Shown here: positions 1 to 6,974 of the stretch, piece after piece
How the letters are laid out: the number at the start of each line of letters is the position of its first letter
Position numbering within the stretch: the first letter of the stretch is position 1
NCBI GenBank assembly: GCA_900550135.1
Contig: URQO01000032.1
Coordinates: forward strand, 1 to 21,240
DNA length: 21,240 nucleotides
Direction of reading: 5' to 3'
Source of the DNA: an uncultured Eubacterium sp.
Lineage (GTDB): Bacteria; Bacillota; Clostridia; Lachnospirales; Lachnospiraceae
Position numbers and translations under genes: made by a program
Notes under the pieces: model-generated
What the model saw: only the letters and a program-made list of their open reading frames with translations
Told to the model about the DNA's origin: nothing
Database searches by the model: none

Positions 1-1268
1 AAATTCATTGCTTTTGAATACTTTGTACCCAACTGGAATATGTTTCCAACTTCAATACCTCTTGAGATATTGATAGTGTGCTTTCCACAATGTGGGCAAA
101 TGCCACCCTCAGTAATCTTTGCCAGATCCATGTATTCTACCTGTCCATAGTCTCTTTCAATATTAAATCCAACATAGTGCCTGTCTACTTTGTTTGCACC
201 TGTTGCAAAATTGTCTACACCCTTTAATGAGTTGTCAAATAATACTGTAATCTTGTCTGACAAACCTACAGGGCCGATAAATCCTGCATTTAATTCACAA
301 TCTGCTGTGATTTCAGCAGGGTGAATGTCACATCCCAATGCATTAACTAATTTTGTTTCGTTTATGTCTAAGTCGCCTCTGATAAATGTAACAATGTAAC
401 TGTCGTCTTCATTTCTCTGGTAAACTACAGCCTTGCATGTATTTTCAGCTGGAATATTTAAGAACTGACATAAATCTTCAATAGTTCCCACACCTGGTGT
501 CTCAACTTCTTTCATTTCTTCTTTAGGAAGTTTGTTTTCATTTTCAATAATGCTTGGTGCAGCTTCTACATTGGCACTGTATCCACATTCAGAACATATA
601 GCAATTGAGTCCTCTCCTGCAGGTGTTAATAACATATACTCATGTGAAAGGCTACCACCCATCATACCTGAATCAGATGCAACAACTGCAACTTCAGGGA
701 TACCACATCTTGCAAAAATACGATTGTAAGCATCATAGCACTTCTGGTAATACTGTTCCAAATCTTCCTGTGAAGTATGGAATGAATAAGCATCCTTCAT
801 TGTAAATTCACGTACACGTATAAGTCCTGCACGAGGTCTTGCTTCATCTCTAAACTTTGTCTGAATCTGGTAAATCATAAATGGATATTTTGCATAACTG
901 TTGGCATATTCTCTAACCAACTGTACTGATGCCTCTTCATGAGTCATACCAAGAACCATCTTGCTTCCTGTTCTGTCTGTAAATCTTAACAACTCTGAGC
1001 CTACGCTTTCATATCTGCCTGACTCCTCCCAAAGTGAACCTGGAAGTGCTACAGGAAATAAAACTTCCTGTCCGTCAATTTTATCCATTTCATCTCTGAT
1101 AATTGCCTCTATTTTCTGTGAAATTCTTTTCATCGGCGGGAACTGTGAGTAAATACCATTTGCTACGTTTTTGATATATCCTCCTCTAACCATCAATGCA
1201 TGACTGTCAATTAAACAACTTGCAGGTCTTTCCTTAAATCTGTCTCCCACTAATTTTGATAATTTCAT
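1..1268 (-). CDS. proS: Prolyl-tRNA synthetase, bacterial type (3' end cut by window edge)
   Basis: Charges tRNA-Pro with proline in the cytoplasm. About 422 N-terminal codons are present and the gene runs off the left edge, so the rest of the catalytic core and the anticodon-binding domain are outside. The protein starts MKLSKLVGDRFKE. It carries the class II motif 2 region at roughly residues 137-160 (TKFRDEARPRAG, then REFTMKDAYSF). A long segment at about residues 230-390 matches the INS editing domain of bacterial-type ProS, which hydrolyses mischarged Ala-tRNA-Pro. The translation beyond it (IEVGNIFQLGTKYS) returns to the catalytic core. The ATG at 1268 is preceded by an AGGAG ribosome binding site. 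The gene has its own promoter and 5' hairpin and no T-box leader, although T-boxes are common on Firmicutes synthetase genes. Identification is from family recognition of these motifs and is secure. Confidence 0.96.
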   Translation of the reverse strand, partial: MKLSKLVGDRFKERPASCLIDSHALMVRGGYIKNVANGIYSQFPPMKRISQKIEAIIRDEMDKIDGQEVLFPVALPGSLWEESGRYESVGSELLRFTDRTGSKMVLGMTHEEASVQLVREYANSYAKYPFMIYQIQTKFRDEARPRAGLIRVREFTMKDAYSFHTSQEDLEQYYQKCYDAYNRIFARCGIPEVAVVASDSGMMGGSLSHEYMLLTPAGEDSIAICSECGYSANVEAAPSIIENENKLPKEEMKEVETPGVGTIEDLCQFLNIPAENTCKAVVYQRNEDDSYIVTFIRGDLDINETKLVNALGCDIHPAEITADCELNAGFIGPVGLSDKITVLFDNSLKGVDNFATGANKVDRHYVGFNIERDYGQVEYMDLAKITEGGICPHCGKHTINISRGIEVGNIFQLGTKYSKAMN

Positions 1269-1289
1269 CTTTTTTCTCCTAACAATAAA

Positions 1290-1319
1290 ATTTGGTCAGT
1301 GAACAACTTCACTAACCAA
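1290..1319 (-). promoter_or_regulatory. 5'-UTR hairpin in front of proS
   Basis: A 12-bp stem with a 6-nt loop. In the minus-strand transcript the two arms pair completely, with one U-G wobble (TTTGGTTAGTGA against TCACTGACCAAA). It lies right after the predicted transcription start and about 20 nt before the ribosome binding site. It could be a 5' stabilising stem or a weak attenuator, since TTTTATTG follows it. The role is inferred; the pairing is seen directly. Confidence 0.6.
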
Positions 1320-1322
1320 ATA

Positions 1323-1351
1323 ATTCTAATATATATTAATAAAAAAATCAA
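1323..1351 (-). promoter_or_regulatory. proS promoter (sigma-A type)
   Basis: On the minus strand, -35 TTGATT (1346-1351) and -10 TAGAAT (1323-1328) are separated by exactly 17 bases. Transcription would start at about 1316, which puts the hairpin at the very 5' end of the message. Spacing and box quality support the call; no experimental support is available. Confidence 0.65.
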
Positions 1352-1385
1352 CGTTTTAAAATGCTTAACACGTTTTAAAATGCTT
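1351..1385. repeat. Two direct 16-bp repeats upstream of the proS -35 box
   Basis: The sequence ACGTTTTAAAATGCTT occurs at 1351-1366 and again, identical, at 1370-1385, with a period of 19 bp. The first copy touches the -35 box. Each contains the near-palindrome TTTTAAAA. The position suggests a regulator site or UP-like element, but this is inference. Confidence 0.7.
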
Positions 1386-1423
1386 GAAAAGGTTTCCTTA
1401 CTGAAACATTTCTCCCTTTCTTT

Positions 1424-3244
1424 CTAACTTCTTGTTAAAATCAGAAAACTATTATACACGTCAACTTGGCCATATCCCCACTGTCTGTTTGGATAATCAA
1501 TTTCTCTTTCTCTTGATGCACCTCTTATCAGATAATTTTTTACAGAAATTCCATTCATGTAAATATCATTTTCTTCTACCAGTCCCCACTGAAACATTTG
1601 TGCAACACATCCTGCTGTCAAAGCTGTTCCTACTGATGTTCCTGTTTTTTTCGTGAAGCCCCCCTGCACTCTTTCAGTTGCCGGTCCGTAAACATTTACA
1701 GAAGGCGCCACCATATCCGGTTTCACTCTTCCATCAATTGTATAACCTCTTCCTGATGAACTATAAATACTGTTTGAAAAATTGTCATAGCCACCAATGG
1801 AAATCACACCTTCTCCACTAGATGGTACTGTCAACGTAGTATCCGGATTTGGTTTTAGAAAATATGTATCTTCTACCATATACTGACTTAAATTTGTCCA
1901 TATGTTAAATTCCCCATTTAATATATTGCTTCCATACACCCTTATAGTCCAAATCCCGGGAGATGGATTTATAACTCGTATAAATATAAGTTCTTTTCCA
2001 CTGCCAAACTCAACCAACTTATAAAACACTTCTATTGTGGTTCCTTCCAGTAAAAAGTTTACCCTTTCCCTTGTTCCTTTTCTTGGTGGGATTCTTGGTA
2101 CATTTTCCCCTAAGGGTGACGTAAAACCTACCGAAAACAAATCAGGAGAATTTGCCCATAGCTCCATTACAAATCCTTTATCATCTTCCCCTACTTTTAT
2201 TTCTACATCATCTACCTGATTTTCTGATATTTTTCCCTGATAGTGTAGTCTTTTTGTGCTTTCATTTCCAGTTGCAACTACCACACTTTGACCAATGTAT
2301 TTCCCAAGGTTACTTAAATATCTGGCACAAGGTGTTCCCCCTGCCCTATCTCCATTGGCGCTTCCAAGTCCCAGCACAATTACCAATGGCATGTCGTATT
2401 TTATCCTAAGACTTCTTAAATAATTCGCTGCCATCATAATATCATTTTCCTGAAATGCCGGCTCGTTATTTTCCACAAGATAGTATTCTTTTAAATATTT
2501 TTTTGCGGGTTTTAATTTTACCATTGCAATGAGACTTTCAGGGGCACTTCCAATAAAATCCTGTCTTTCATCATAGCCTCCACACGCTACCCCTGCTAAA
2601 AAAGTTCCATGACCGTTTTCGTCTGTATGATTTACTACACTTTGTGGATTACTGCTTTCCAATGCATTATTAATCTCTTCCATACTGTATTCTGTTCCGT
2701 ACAAAAATCCTTCCGGTGTATTTCCCTGATTGTTGGTCTGATCCCATATATTTATAATACGTGTTCGTCCACTTTGATTTTTAAAAATATCTTTTGTGTA
2801 ATCAATTCCTGTGTCAATAAACCCAACAATAACTCCTCTTCCTGTCAATTCAAATGATGTTTGATTTTGAAGTCTGATAGCCCCTGTTGCTGCCACTGAT
2901 GTAGTATCCATTAATCCATACAACTTTGGAATGGCAGTATATGGATAATTCCTTTTTGTATAATCTGTTATATTTTCTATTTTTTCATGTACTACAAAAT
3001 ATCTGTCCCCAATAATCTGTGGACAATAATCCTTATACTGCATGAGGGCACTTTCCCCTCTTCCATCAAATTCCACAATAAAATCGCCATACTCTTCTGA
3101 CATTATTCTTTCTCTGCAATCTGGTGTAATATCTTCTGATATTATTCCTTTCACATAATATGGTGGAACATCTTCTGATGCGACTCCTTCTTCATAATCT
3201 GGCTTGTTATCTCCTGATATGTTTTTCCTCTCATACTCCGTCAT
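1424..3244 (-). CDS. Csp-like S8 (subtilisin) family serine peptidase
   Basis: A serine endopeptidase of the subtilisin fold. Numbered from the chosen ATG at 3244 (606 aa), the catalytic triad is Asp144 (GFIDTG), His212 (NGHGT) and Ser537 (GTSVGTALTAG), with the oxyanion Asn327 (ATGNES). Roughly residues 335-470 between Asn327 and Ser537 form a long beta-rich insert. That matches the jelly-roll insert of clostridial Csp germination proteases, and the pre-catalytic region EEYGDFIVEFDG also looks Csp-like. No signal peptide is visible, so it is probably cytoplasmic or spore-associated. The N-terminus is extended by three 13-residue repeats. The ATG at 3244 has GGGAG 5 nt upstream. An in-frame ATG at 3256 has no good site, and the ATG in front of SEEYGDF is a shorter alternative. 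Sure of the S8 family. A germination role is only an analogy, since no cspC or sleC gene is in view. Confidence 0.93.
   Translation of the reverse strand: MTEYERKNISGDNKPDYEEGVASEDVPPYYVKGIISEDITPDCRERIMSEEYGDFIVEFDGRGESALMQYKDYCPQIIGDRYFVVHEKIENITDYTKRNYPYTAIPKLYGLMDTTSVAATGAIRLQNQTSFELTGRGVIVGFIDTGIDYTKDIFKNQSGRTRIINIWDQTNNQGNTPEGFLYGTEYSMEEINNALESSNPQSVVNHTDENGHGTFLAGVACGGYDERQDFIGSAPESLIAMVKLKPAKKYLKEYYLVENNEPAFQENDIMMAANYLRSLRIKYDMPLVIVLGLGSANGDRAGGTPCARYLSNLGKYIGQSVVVATGNESTKRLHYQGKISENQVDDVEIKVGEDDKGFVMELWANSPDLFSVGFTSPLGENVPRIPPRKGTRERVNFLLEGTTIEVFYKLVEFGSGKELIFIRVINPSPGIWTIRVYGSNILNGEFNIWTNLSQYMVEDTYFLKPNPDTTLTVPSSGEGVISIGGYDNFSNSIYSSSGRGYTIDGRVKPDMVAPSVNVYGPATERVQGGFTKKTGTSVGTALTAGCVAQMFQWGLVEENDIYMNGISVKNYLIRGASREREIDYPNRQWGYGQVDVYNSFLILTRS
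3104..3220 (-). repeat. Three 39-bp repeats coding 13-residue units in the S8 protease N-terminus
   Basis: Translated units ISGDNKPDYEEGV, ASEDVPPYYVKGI and ISEDITPDCRERI follow one another without a gap and run into a fourth partial unit, MSEEYGDF, which starts the conserved domain. The shared pattern is S-E/G-D-x-x-P-x-Y/C then a hydrophobic residue at the end. The copies have diverged, so the duplication is not recent. Confidence 0.75.
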
Positions 3245-3273
3245 ATTATCTCCCATGATATTTAGTTCTTTAT

Positions 3274-3302
3274 ATTATATTGTATTGAATGCAATATGTC
3301 TT
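3274..3302 (-). promoter_or_regulatory. Probable promoter of the S8 protease gene
   Basis: Minus-strand -10 TATAAT (3274-3279) with a 4/6 match to the -35 consensus, AAGACA (3297-3302), at 17-bp spacing. It gives a short 5' UTR before the ATG at 3244. The region is very AT-rich, so chance matches are possible. Confidence 0.45.
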
Positions 3303-3340
3303 TTATGCGATTCCTTCATCTTTTTTTATCATTTCTATTC

Positions 3341-3471
3341 TTTTTCCACCCTTTTGAGTTTGATATTTTACATAAGTGGTGGAATATCTTCAATTTTCAT
3401 TTTTTGATTTCAATGATTTTTCTCTTTTTCCACCCCTTTGGACTTGATTTTTCACATAGGGGTGGAATATC
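3341..3471. repeat. Two tandem palindromic elements between clpX and the S8 gene
   Basis: Two about 47-bp copies (3341-3388 and 3425-3471) share TTTTTCCACCC at the left, a TTGAT core and GGTGGAATATC at the right. Each copy can fold. In the second copy the arms TTCCACCCCT and AGGGGTGGAA pair perfectly over 10 bp around a 20-nt loop; in the first the pairing is 7 bp plus flanks. Neither strand has a U-run after the second arm, so they are not ordinary terminators. They may belong to a dispersed palindromic repeat family. The surrounding gene-poor stretch (3245-3759) otherwise holds the S8 promoter, the AT-rich repeat and about 180 bases in which I see no gene. Confidence 0.7.
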
Positions 3472-3656
3472 AAACTCGCTTTGCGCACCCAGCTATAACA
3501 TGACACACCGCAATTGAACATTTTTATGTAATAGTAATTAGGGAACATTTTCTACAACATAAAACAAGCTACATCGGTGCAAACTTATATGATTTCTCCA
3601 AAGTAAATATGGTAAACAACCAAAATCTGCTTTAAAGGTGTCATATTAACCCAATG

Positions 3657-3759
3657 TAGTTTGTATTTTTTTAGCTTGTATTATTTTATAGCTTGTATTT
3701 TTTTAGCTTGTTTTTTATAACTTATATTATTATAACTTGTATTTTGTGTTTTGTATTTA
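3657..3759. repeat. AT-rich tandem repeat, period about 15 bp, just past the clpX stop
   Basis: Six to seven imperfect copies of a unit like TAGCTTGTATTTTTT begin near 3657, 3672, 3689, 3704, 3718, 3733 and 3747. The array runs up to the clpX stop codon and would lie in the clpX 3' UTR. Copies vary at the third and fourth positions (AG, AA) and in T-run length. No clear hairpin terminator for clpX is seen here. Confidence 0.65.
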
Positions 3760-5322
3760 TTATCCTTCTATTAAATCCTGACCTCTCATTCCAATAATTG
3801 GTCCTCCGGTTCCATTAATGTATTTGTCTGTAATTGTTACTGTACCAATGTGATCATCTTTTGGTATTTCAAACATAATATCAAGCATAAACTCTTCAAT
3901 AATGGAACGAAGTGCTCTTGCTCCTGTATCTTTTGCCATTGCTTTTTTTGCTATGGCTTTTAATGCTTCATCCGTAAATTCAAGTTTTACTTCATCAAGC
4001 TCTAACAGTTTCTGATACTGTTTTACAATAGCATTCTTTGGATCTGTAAGTATTCTTACAAGCATCTCTTCTGTAAGTCCTTCAAGAGTAAATACTATAG
4101 GGAGTCTTCCTAAGAATTCGGGAATCATACCAAATTTTCGCAAGTCTTCATTTGTTACATTACTCATAAGATTTTTGTCGTTGTCGTATTTGTCTGTTAA
4201 ATCTCCAAGGAAACCAATTGCTGCCTGCTTGTTTAATCTTTCTTTTATAATATCTTCCAAATCAGGGAATGCGCCACCACAAATAAACAAAATATTTTTT
4301 GTATTAACTGTTGCAAGTGGAACCATTGCATTTTTGCTTGTAGCACCAACAGGGACTTCTACTTCACTACCTTCAAGCAGTTTAAGCATACCCTGCTGTA
4401 CTGATTCACCACTAACATCTCTTCTACGTTCTGAATCTTTCTTTGCAATCTTGTCAATTTCGTCTATAAATACAATACCTGTCTCAGCACGTTCCACATC
4501 ATTGTCTGCTGCTGCAAGAAGTTTTGATATAACACTTTCAATATCGTCACCAATATATCCTGCCTCTGTAAGTGATGTTGCATCTGTAATAGCAAGTGGC
4601 ACATCCAACAGTTTTGCCAGCGTTTTAACCAGGTATGTTTTACCTGAACCTGTTGGTCCAATCATAAGCATATTGGACTTTTCAATTTCTATTTCATCCA
4701 TAGTATTTGTAGCTACACGCTTGTAGTGATTGTACACTGCTACAGACATTACCTTTTTGGCATAATCCTGACCAATAACATAATCATCTAATTTTTCTTT
4801 AATCAAATGAGGGGCTGGTATCTTCTTAATATCAAGAACAGGCTTTTCCTTTTTATTTTCACTTTTCTTTTTCTTTAACTTTTGCTTATTTGGAATGTCA
4901 TTTTTAAACTCTTCCGGTGTCATCATGTGAACTCCCGGCATACTCAACAACTTTTCCAACTCTTCATTGCTAATATTTACGTTCATTCCAAGATTCTGAA
5001 AACTGTTAAAACTTTTCTGAAGACAGTCTGTACATACGCATATTCCACCAGGCATATCAATCATTTTGCCCGCCTTACTTTCAGGGCGTCTACATACATA
5101 ACAGATTTTTTCATATTCATCTTCATTGCTATTTGTATTATCTGTGTTGCTACCTGTATTGCTATTTATATTATCGTTTGTGTTGCTACCTGTATTGCTA
5201 TCTGCATTACTCTTCGCATTGTTACCTGTATTATCGTTTACGTTACTTGTATTACTACTTATATCATTGTTTATACTGTTTGTATTTTCATTTTGTATAT
5301 TTTCTAAATCTTTATCACTCAT
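3760..5322 (-). CDS. clpX: Divergent ClpX-type AAA+ unfoldase with zinc finger and long N-terminal extension
   Basis: ATPase that unfolds substrates and feeds them to the ClpP peptidase in the cytoplasm. It is 520 aa, against about 420 for typical ClpX. Residues 1-70 are a low-complexity Asn/Ser/Asp/Thr tract. The zinc-binding domain follows (CYVC at 74-77, CTDC at 97-100), then a Lys-rich linker. The AAA+ core has Walker A GPTGSGKT (222-229), pore loop GYIG (255-258), Walker B IVFIDE (283-288), arginine finger in EFLGR (402-406) and sensor 2 GAR (467-469). The ClpP-docking IGF tripeptide is kept (369-371). The RKH loop used by canonical ClpX in substrate gripping is not there; the equivalent stretch reads VGATSKNAMVP (325-335). 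GAGG lies upstream of the ATG. It stands alone, without tig, clpP or lon. It may be a second ClpX paralogue with changed substrate choice, which is inference. Confidence 0.9.
   Translation of the reverse strand: MSDKDLENIQNENTNSINNDISSNTSNVNDNTGNNAKSNADSNTGSNTNDNINSNTGSNTDNTNSNEDEYEKICYVCRRPESKAGKMIDMPGGICVCTDCLQKSFNSFQNLGMNVNISNEELEKLLSMPGVHMMTPEEFKNDIPNKQKLKKKKSENKKEKPVLDIKKIPAPHLIKEKLDDYVIGQDYAKKVMSVAVYNHYKRVATNTMDEIEIEKSNMLMIGPTGSGKTYLVKTLAKLLDVPLAITDATSLTEAGYIGDDIESVISKLLAAADNDVERAETGIVFIDEIDKIAKKDSERRRDVSGESVQQGMLKLLEGSEVEVPVGATSKNAMVPLATVNTKNILFICGGAFPDLEDIIKERLNKQAAIGFLGDLTDKYDNDKNLMSNVTNEDLRKFGMIPEFLGRLPIVFTLEGLTEEMLVRILTDPKNAIVKQYQKLLELDEVKLEFTDEALKAIAKKAMAKDTGARALRSIIEEFMLDIMFEIPKDDHIGTVTITDKYINGTGGPIIGMRGQDLIEG
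5113..5290 (-). repeat. Low-complexity Asn/Ser/Thr/Asp-coding repeat at the 5' end of clpX
   Basis: Short imperfect repeats encode SNTGSNT, NDNINSNTGSNT and similar units through residues 12-70. In DNA they appear on the plus strand as recurring GTTGCTACCTGTATTGCT-like words. Such tracts arise by slippage and the length may differ between strains. They produce spurious open frames on the opposite strand. Confidence 0.7.
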
Positions 5323-5396
5323 ATTGTACCTCTTATAATGCTATTTATTTTCCTTTAGCAGTTTATCATATATTCCTTTAAAATTAAATATACAAA

Positions 5397-5455
5397 AAAT
5401 AACAATTACTTTAAAGAATTGTAAAAAACATATTTCTTTATTGTAATTGTTATTT
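5397..5455 (-). terminator. Long-loop inverted repeat after the HtrA gene, likely terminator
   Basis: Arms AAATAACAATTAC (5397-5409) and GTAATTGTTATTT (5443-5455) pair perfectly over 13 bp around a 33-nt loop. On the minus strand the second arm runs into TTTTTTG, so it can end the HtrA transcript, whose stop is at 5482. The stem is almost all A-T, so terminator strength is uncertain. It lies 75 bases before the clpX start and may also separate the two transcription units. Confidence 0.5.
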
Positions 5456-5481
5456 CTATTTGTAATATTTTTATTTATGCA

Positions 5482-6873
5482 TTATTTTGATATATCACTT
5501 TTCTTTGCAAGTGTAACTGTAATTTCTTTTTCTTTGTATGTTCTTCCGTCTGCATAAGCTATTGTTACTTTTACTTTTTCTCCAGGTTTATAATACTGAA
5601 TTTTGTTCTGTAACTCTTCCATTGTAGCCACGTCTTCGCCATCGAATTTTCTAATGACATCTCCTGACTGGATACCTGCTTTTTCGGCTGGTCCATTTTT
5701 TGTTACTCCATTTACAAAAATACCTGTTGGAATTGAGTAAGCTTCTGAAATCTGGTCTGTTACATTATACTGAGATGTAATACCCATATAACCCTGTTCA
5801 TCTGATGATAATTTTTCTCTTGTTTTCTTTGTTTCAAGATTGCTGATAATGTTCTTTACAGATGAAATTGGAATTGCAAATCCCATGCCTTCTACACTGG
5901 CACTTGTTGATGAACCACTTGATGAATATTTGGCAACATTAATACCAATAACTTCACCGTTGGCATTAAGTAATGCTCCACCTGAGTTTCCTCCATTGAT
6001 AGCTGCATCTGTCTGAAGTAACTTCATTGTTTTATTTTCAATTGTTGCCTCTCTGTCTTTTGCACTAATAATACCAGTTGTAACTGACTGTCCATATCCA
6101 AGTGCATTTCCTATGGCAATAACACCTTCTCCTACATTTACGTTTGCTGAATCACCTAATGTTGCTTTTTTTATAACTTTCTTTGTTGCTGTAGGAATAT
6201 CCTTTAGTTTGACTGCAACTACTGCTACGTCAGCATTTGAATCTGTTCCTTTGATATATCCGTCAATGCCTTTGCTACTTGAATCCATACCATCAAACTG
6301 GATTTTCAAACTGTCTGCACCTGCAACTACGTGATTGTTTGTAACTATCAACAATTCTTCACTTGTCTGGTCAACAATGATACCTGAACCGGCTGCCTCC
6401 TGTTCATATTTTTGTCCATTGCTTCCTCCACCAAAGTAATCATCCCAAAATGAGCCATAGCTATTTGACTCTACCAGAGTTTTACTTGTAATGGCTACAA
6501 TAGAAGGCATTGTATTGTCAACTACCTGTGATACATCTGTTACAGTAACAGTTCCTGTTGACGTTGAACCTGTTGTTGAATTTGTAGAGCCAATTGTATC
6601 TTCTGCACTGGCAGTTGTCTTCTCATTATTTTGTGACTCAAGCTCTCCTATAAGAGTTGATGAGTTGTTTAAATATCTTGTTCCAACGGCTACACCTGTT
6701 CCTATACCGGCAACTACAACTGCTATTGCGACAACAATTGCTATAATCTTGCCTTTTCCTTTTTTCTTTTTATTAGGATCATTTTGTCCATTATTATATG
6801 GATTGTTGTTTTGACCATTGTACTGATTATTGTCCTGATACTGATAATATCCTCTTGTATTTTCTTCTGACAT
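5482..6873 (-). CDS. HtrA/DegP-like membrane-anchored serine protease with one PDZ domain
   Basis: Envelope quality-control protease acting outside the membrane. It is 463 aa. A cytoplasmic Asn/Gln/Tyr-rich tail (1-34) and a Lys patch (KKKKGKGK) precede one transmembrane helix at about 43-66. A Ser/Thr-rich linker follows. The trypsin-like domain has His181 (TNNHVV), Asp215 (NADVAV) and Ser297 (GGNSGG). A C-terminal PDZ domain spans about 360-455 (GIQSGDVIRKFDG). This layout is the usual one for Firmicutes HtrA (HtrA, HtrB, YycK types). GGAG lies 8 nt before the ATG. It follows the LCP gene by 99 nt, in which I find no convincing promoter, so read-through is possible. The all-A/T hairpin at the LCP stop is weak. 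Family certain; which HtrA paralogue is not. Confidence 0.95.
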   Translation of the reverse strand: MSEENTRGYYQYQDNNQYNGQNNNPYNNGQNDPNKKKKGKGKIIAIVVAIAVVVAGIGTGVAVGTRYLNNSSTLIGELESQNNEKTTASAEDTIGSTNSTTGSTSTGTVTVTDVSQVVDNTMPSIVAITSKTLVESNSYGSFWDDYFGGGSNGQKYEQEAAGSGIIVDQTSEELLIVTNNHVVAGADSLKIQFDGMDSSSKGIDGYIKGTDSNADVAVVAVKLKDIPTATKKVIKKATLGDSANVNVGEGVIAIGNALGYGQSVTTGIISAKDREATIENKTMKLLQTDAAINGGNSGGALLNANGEVIGINVAKYSSSGSSTSASVEGMGFAIPISSVKNIISNLETKKTREKLSSDEQGYMGITSQYNVTDQISEAYSIPTGIFVNGVTKNGPAEKAGIQSGDVIRKFDGEDVATMEELQNKIQYYKPGEKVKVTIAYADGRTYKEKEITVTLAKKSDISK

Positions 6874-6955
6874 CTTTCAGTCTCCTTTCACTTTCATTTT
6901 TATCTTATATGAAGAGTGTAGTTTTAAGATGTGATTATTTTGTGTTCTAAGTGTT

Positions 6956-6974
6956 AAAATAAGTTGATTATTTT
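6956..6974 (-). terminator. Weak A/T hairpin at the LCP gene stop
   Basis: AAAATAA and TTATTTT pair over 7 bp around a 5-nt loop, overlapping the stop codon of the LCP gene. There are no G-C pairs, so it would be a poor terminator and may only partly uncouple the HtrA gene from its upstream neighbours. Confidence 0.3.

Noticed and set aside
1269..1423. T-box riboswitch upstream of proS
   Set aside because: Only about 50 nt lies between the predicted transcript start and the ATG, and the conserved T-box sequence is absent.
3341..3471. Reading the tandem hairpins as terminators for the flanking genes
   Set aside because: No U-run follows the second arm on either strand; the T-runs lie on the wrong side.
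3204..3517. Plus-strand Phe/Leu-rich small frames
   Set aside because: They read through T-rich intergenic sequence and the palindromic elements, with no ribosome site.
4175..4726. 183-codon plus-strand open frame
   Set aside because: It lies entirely antisense to the clpX ATPase core, has Ser/Ile-rich composition typical of a shadow frame, and has no ribosome site.
4882..5381. Several plus-strand frames rich in Cys, Tyr, Leu and Ile
   Set aside because: They are reverse readings of the Asn/Ser/Thr low-complexity repeat and zinc-finger region of clpX.
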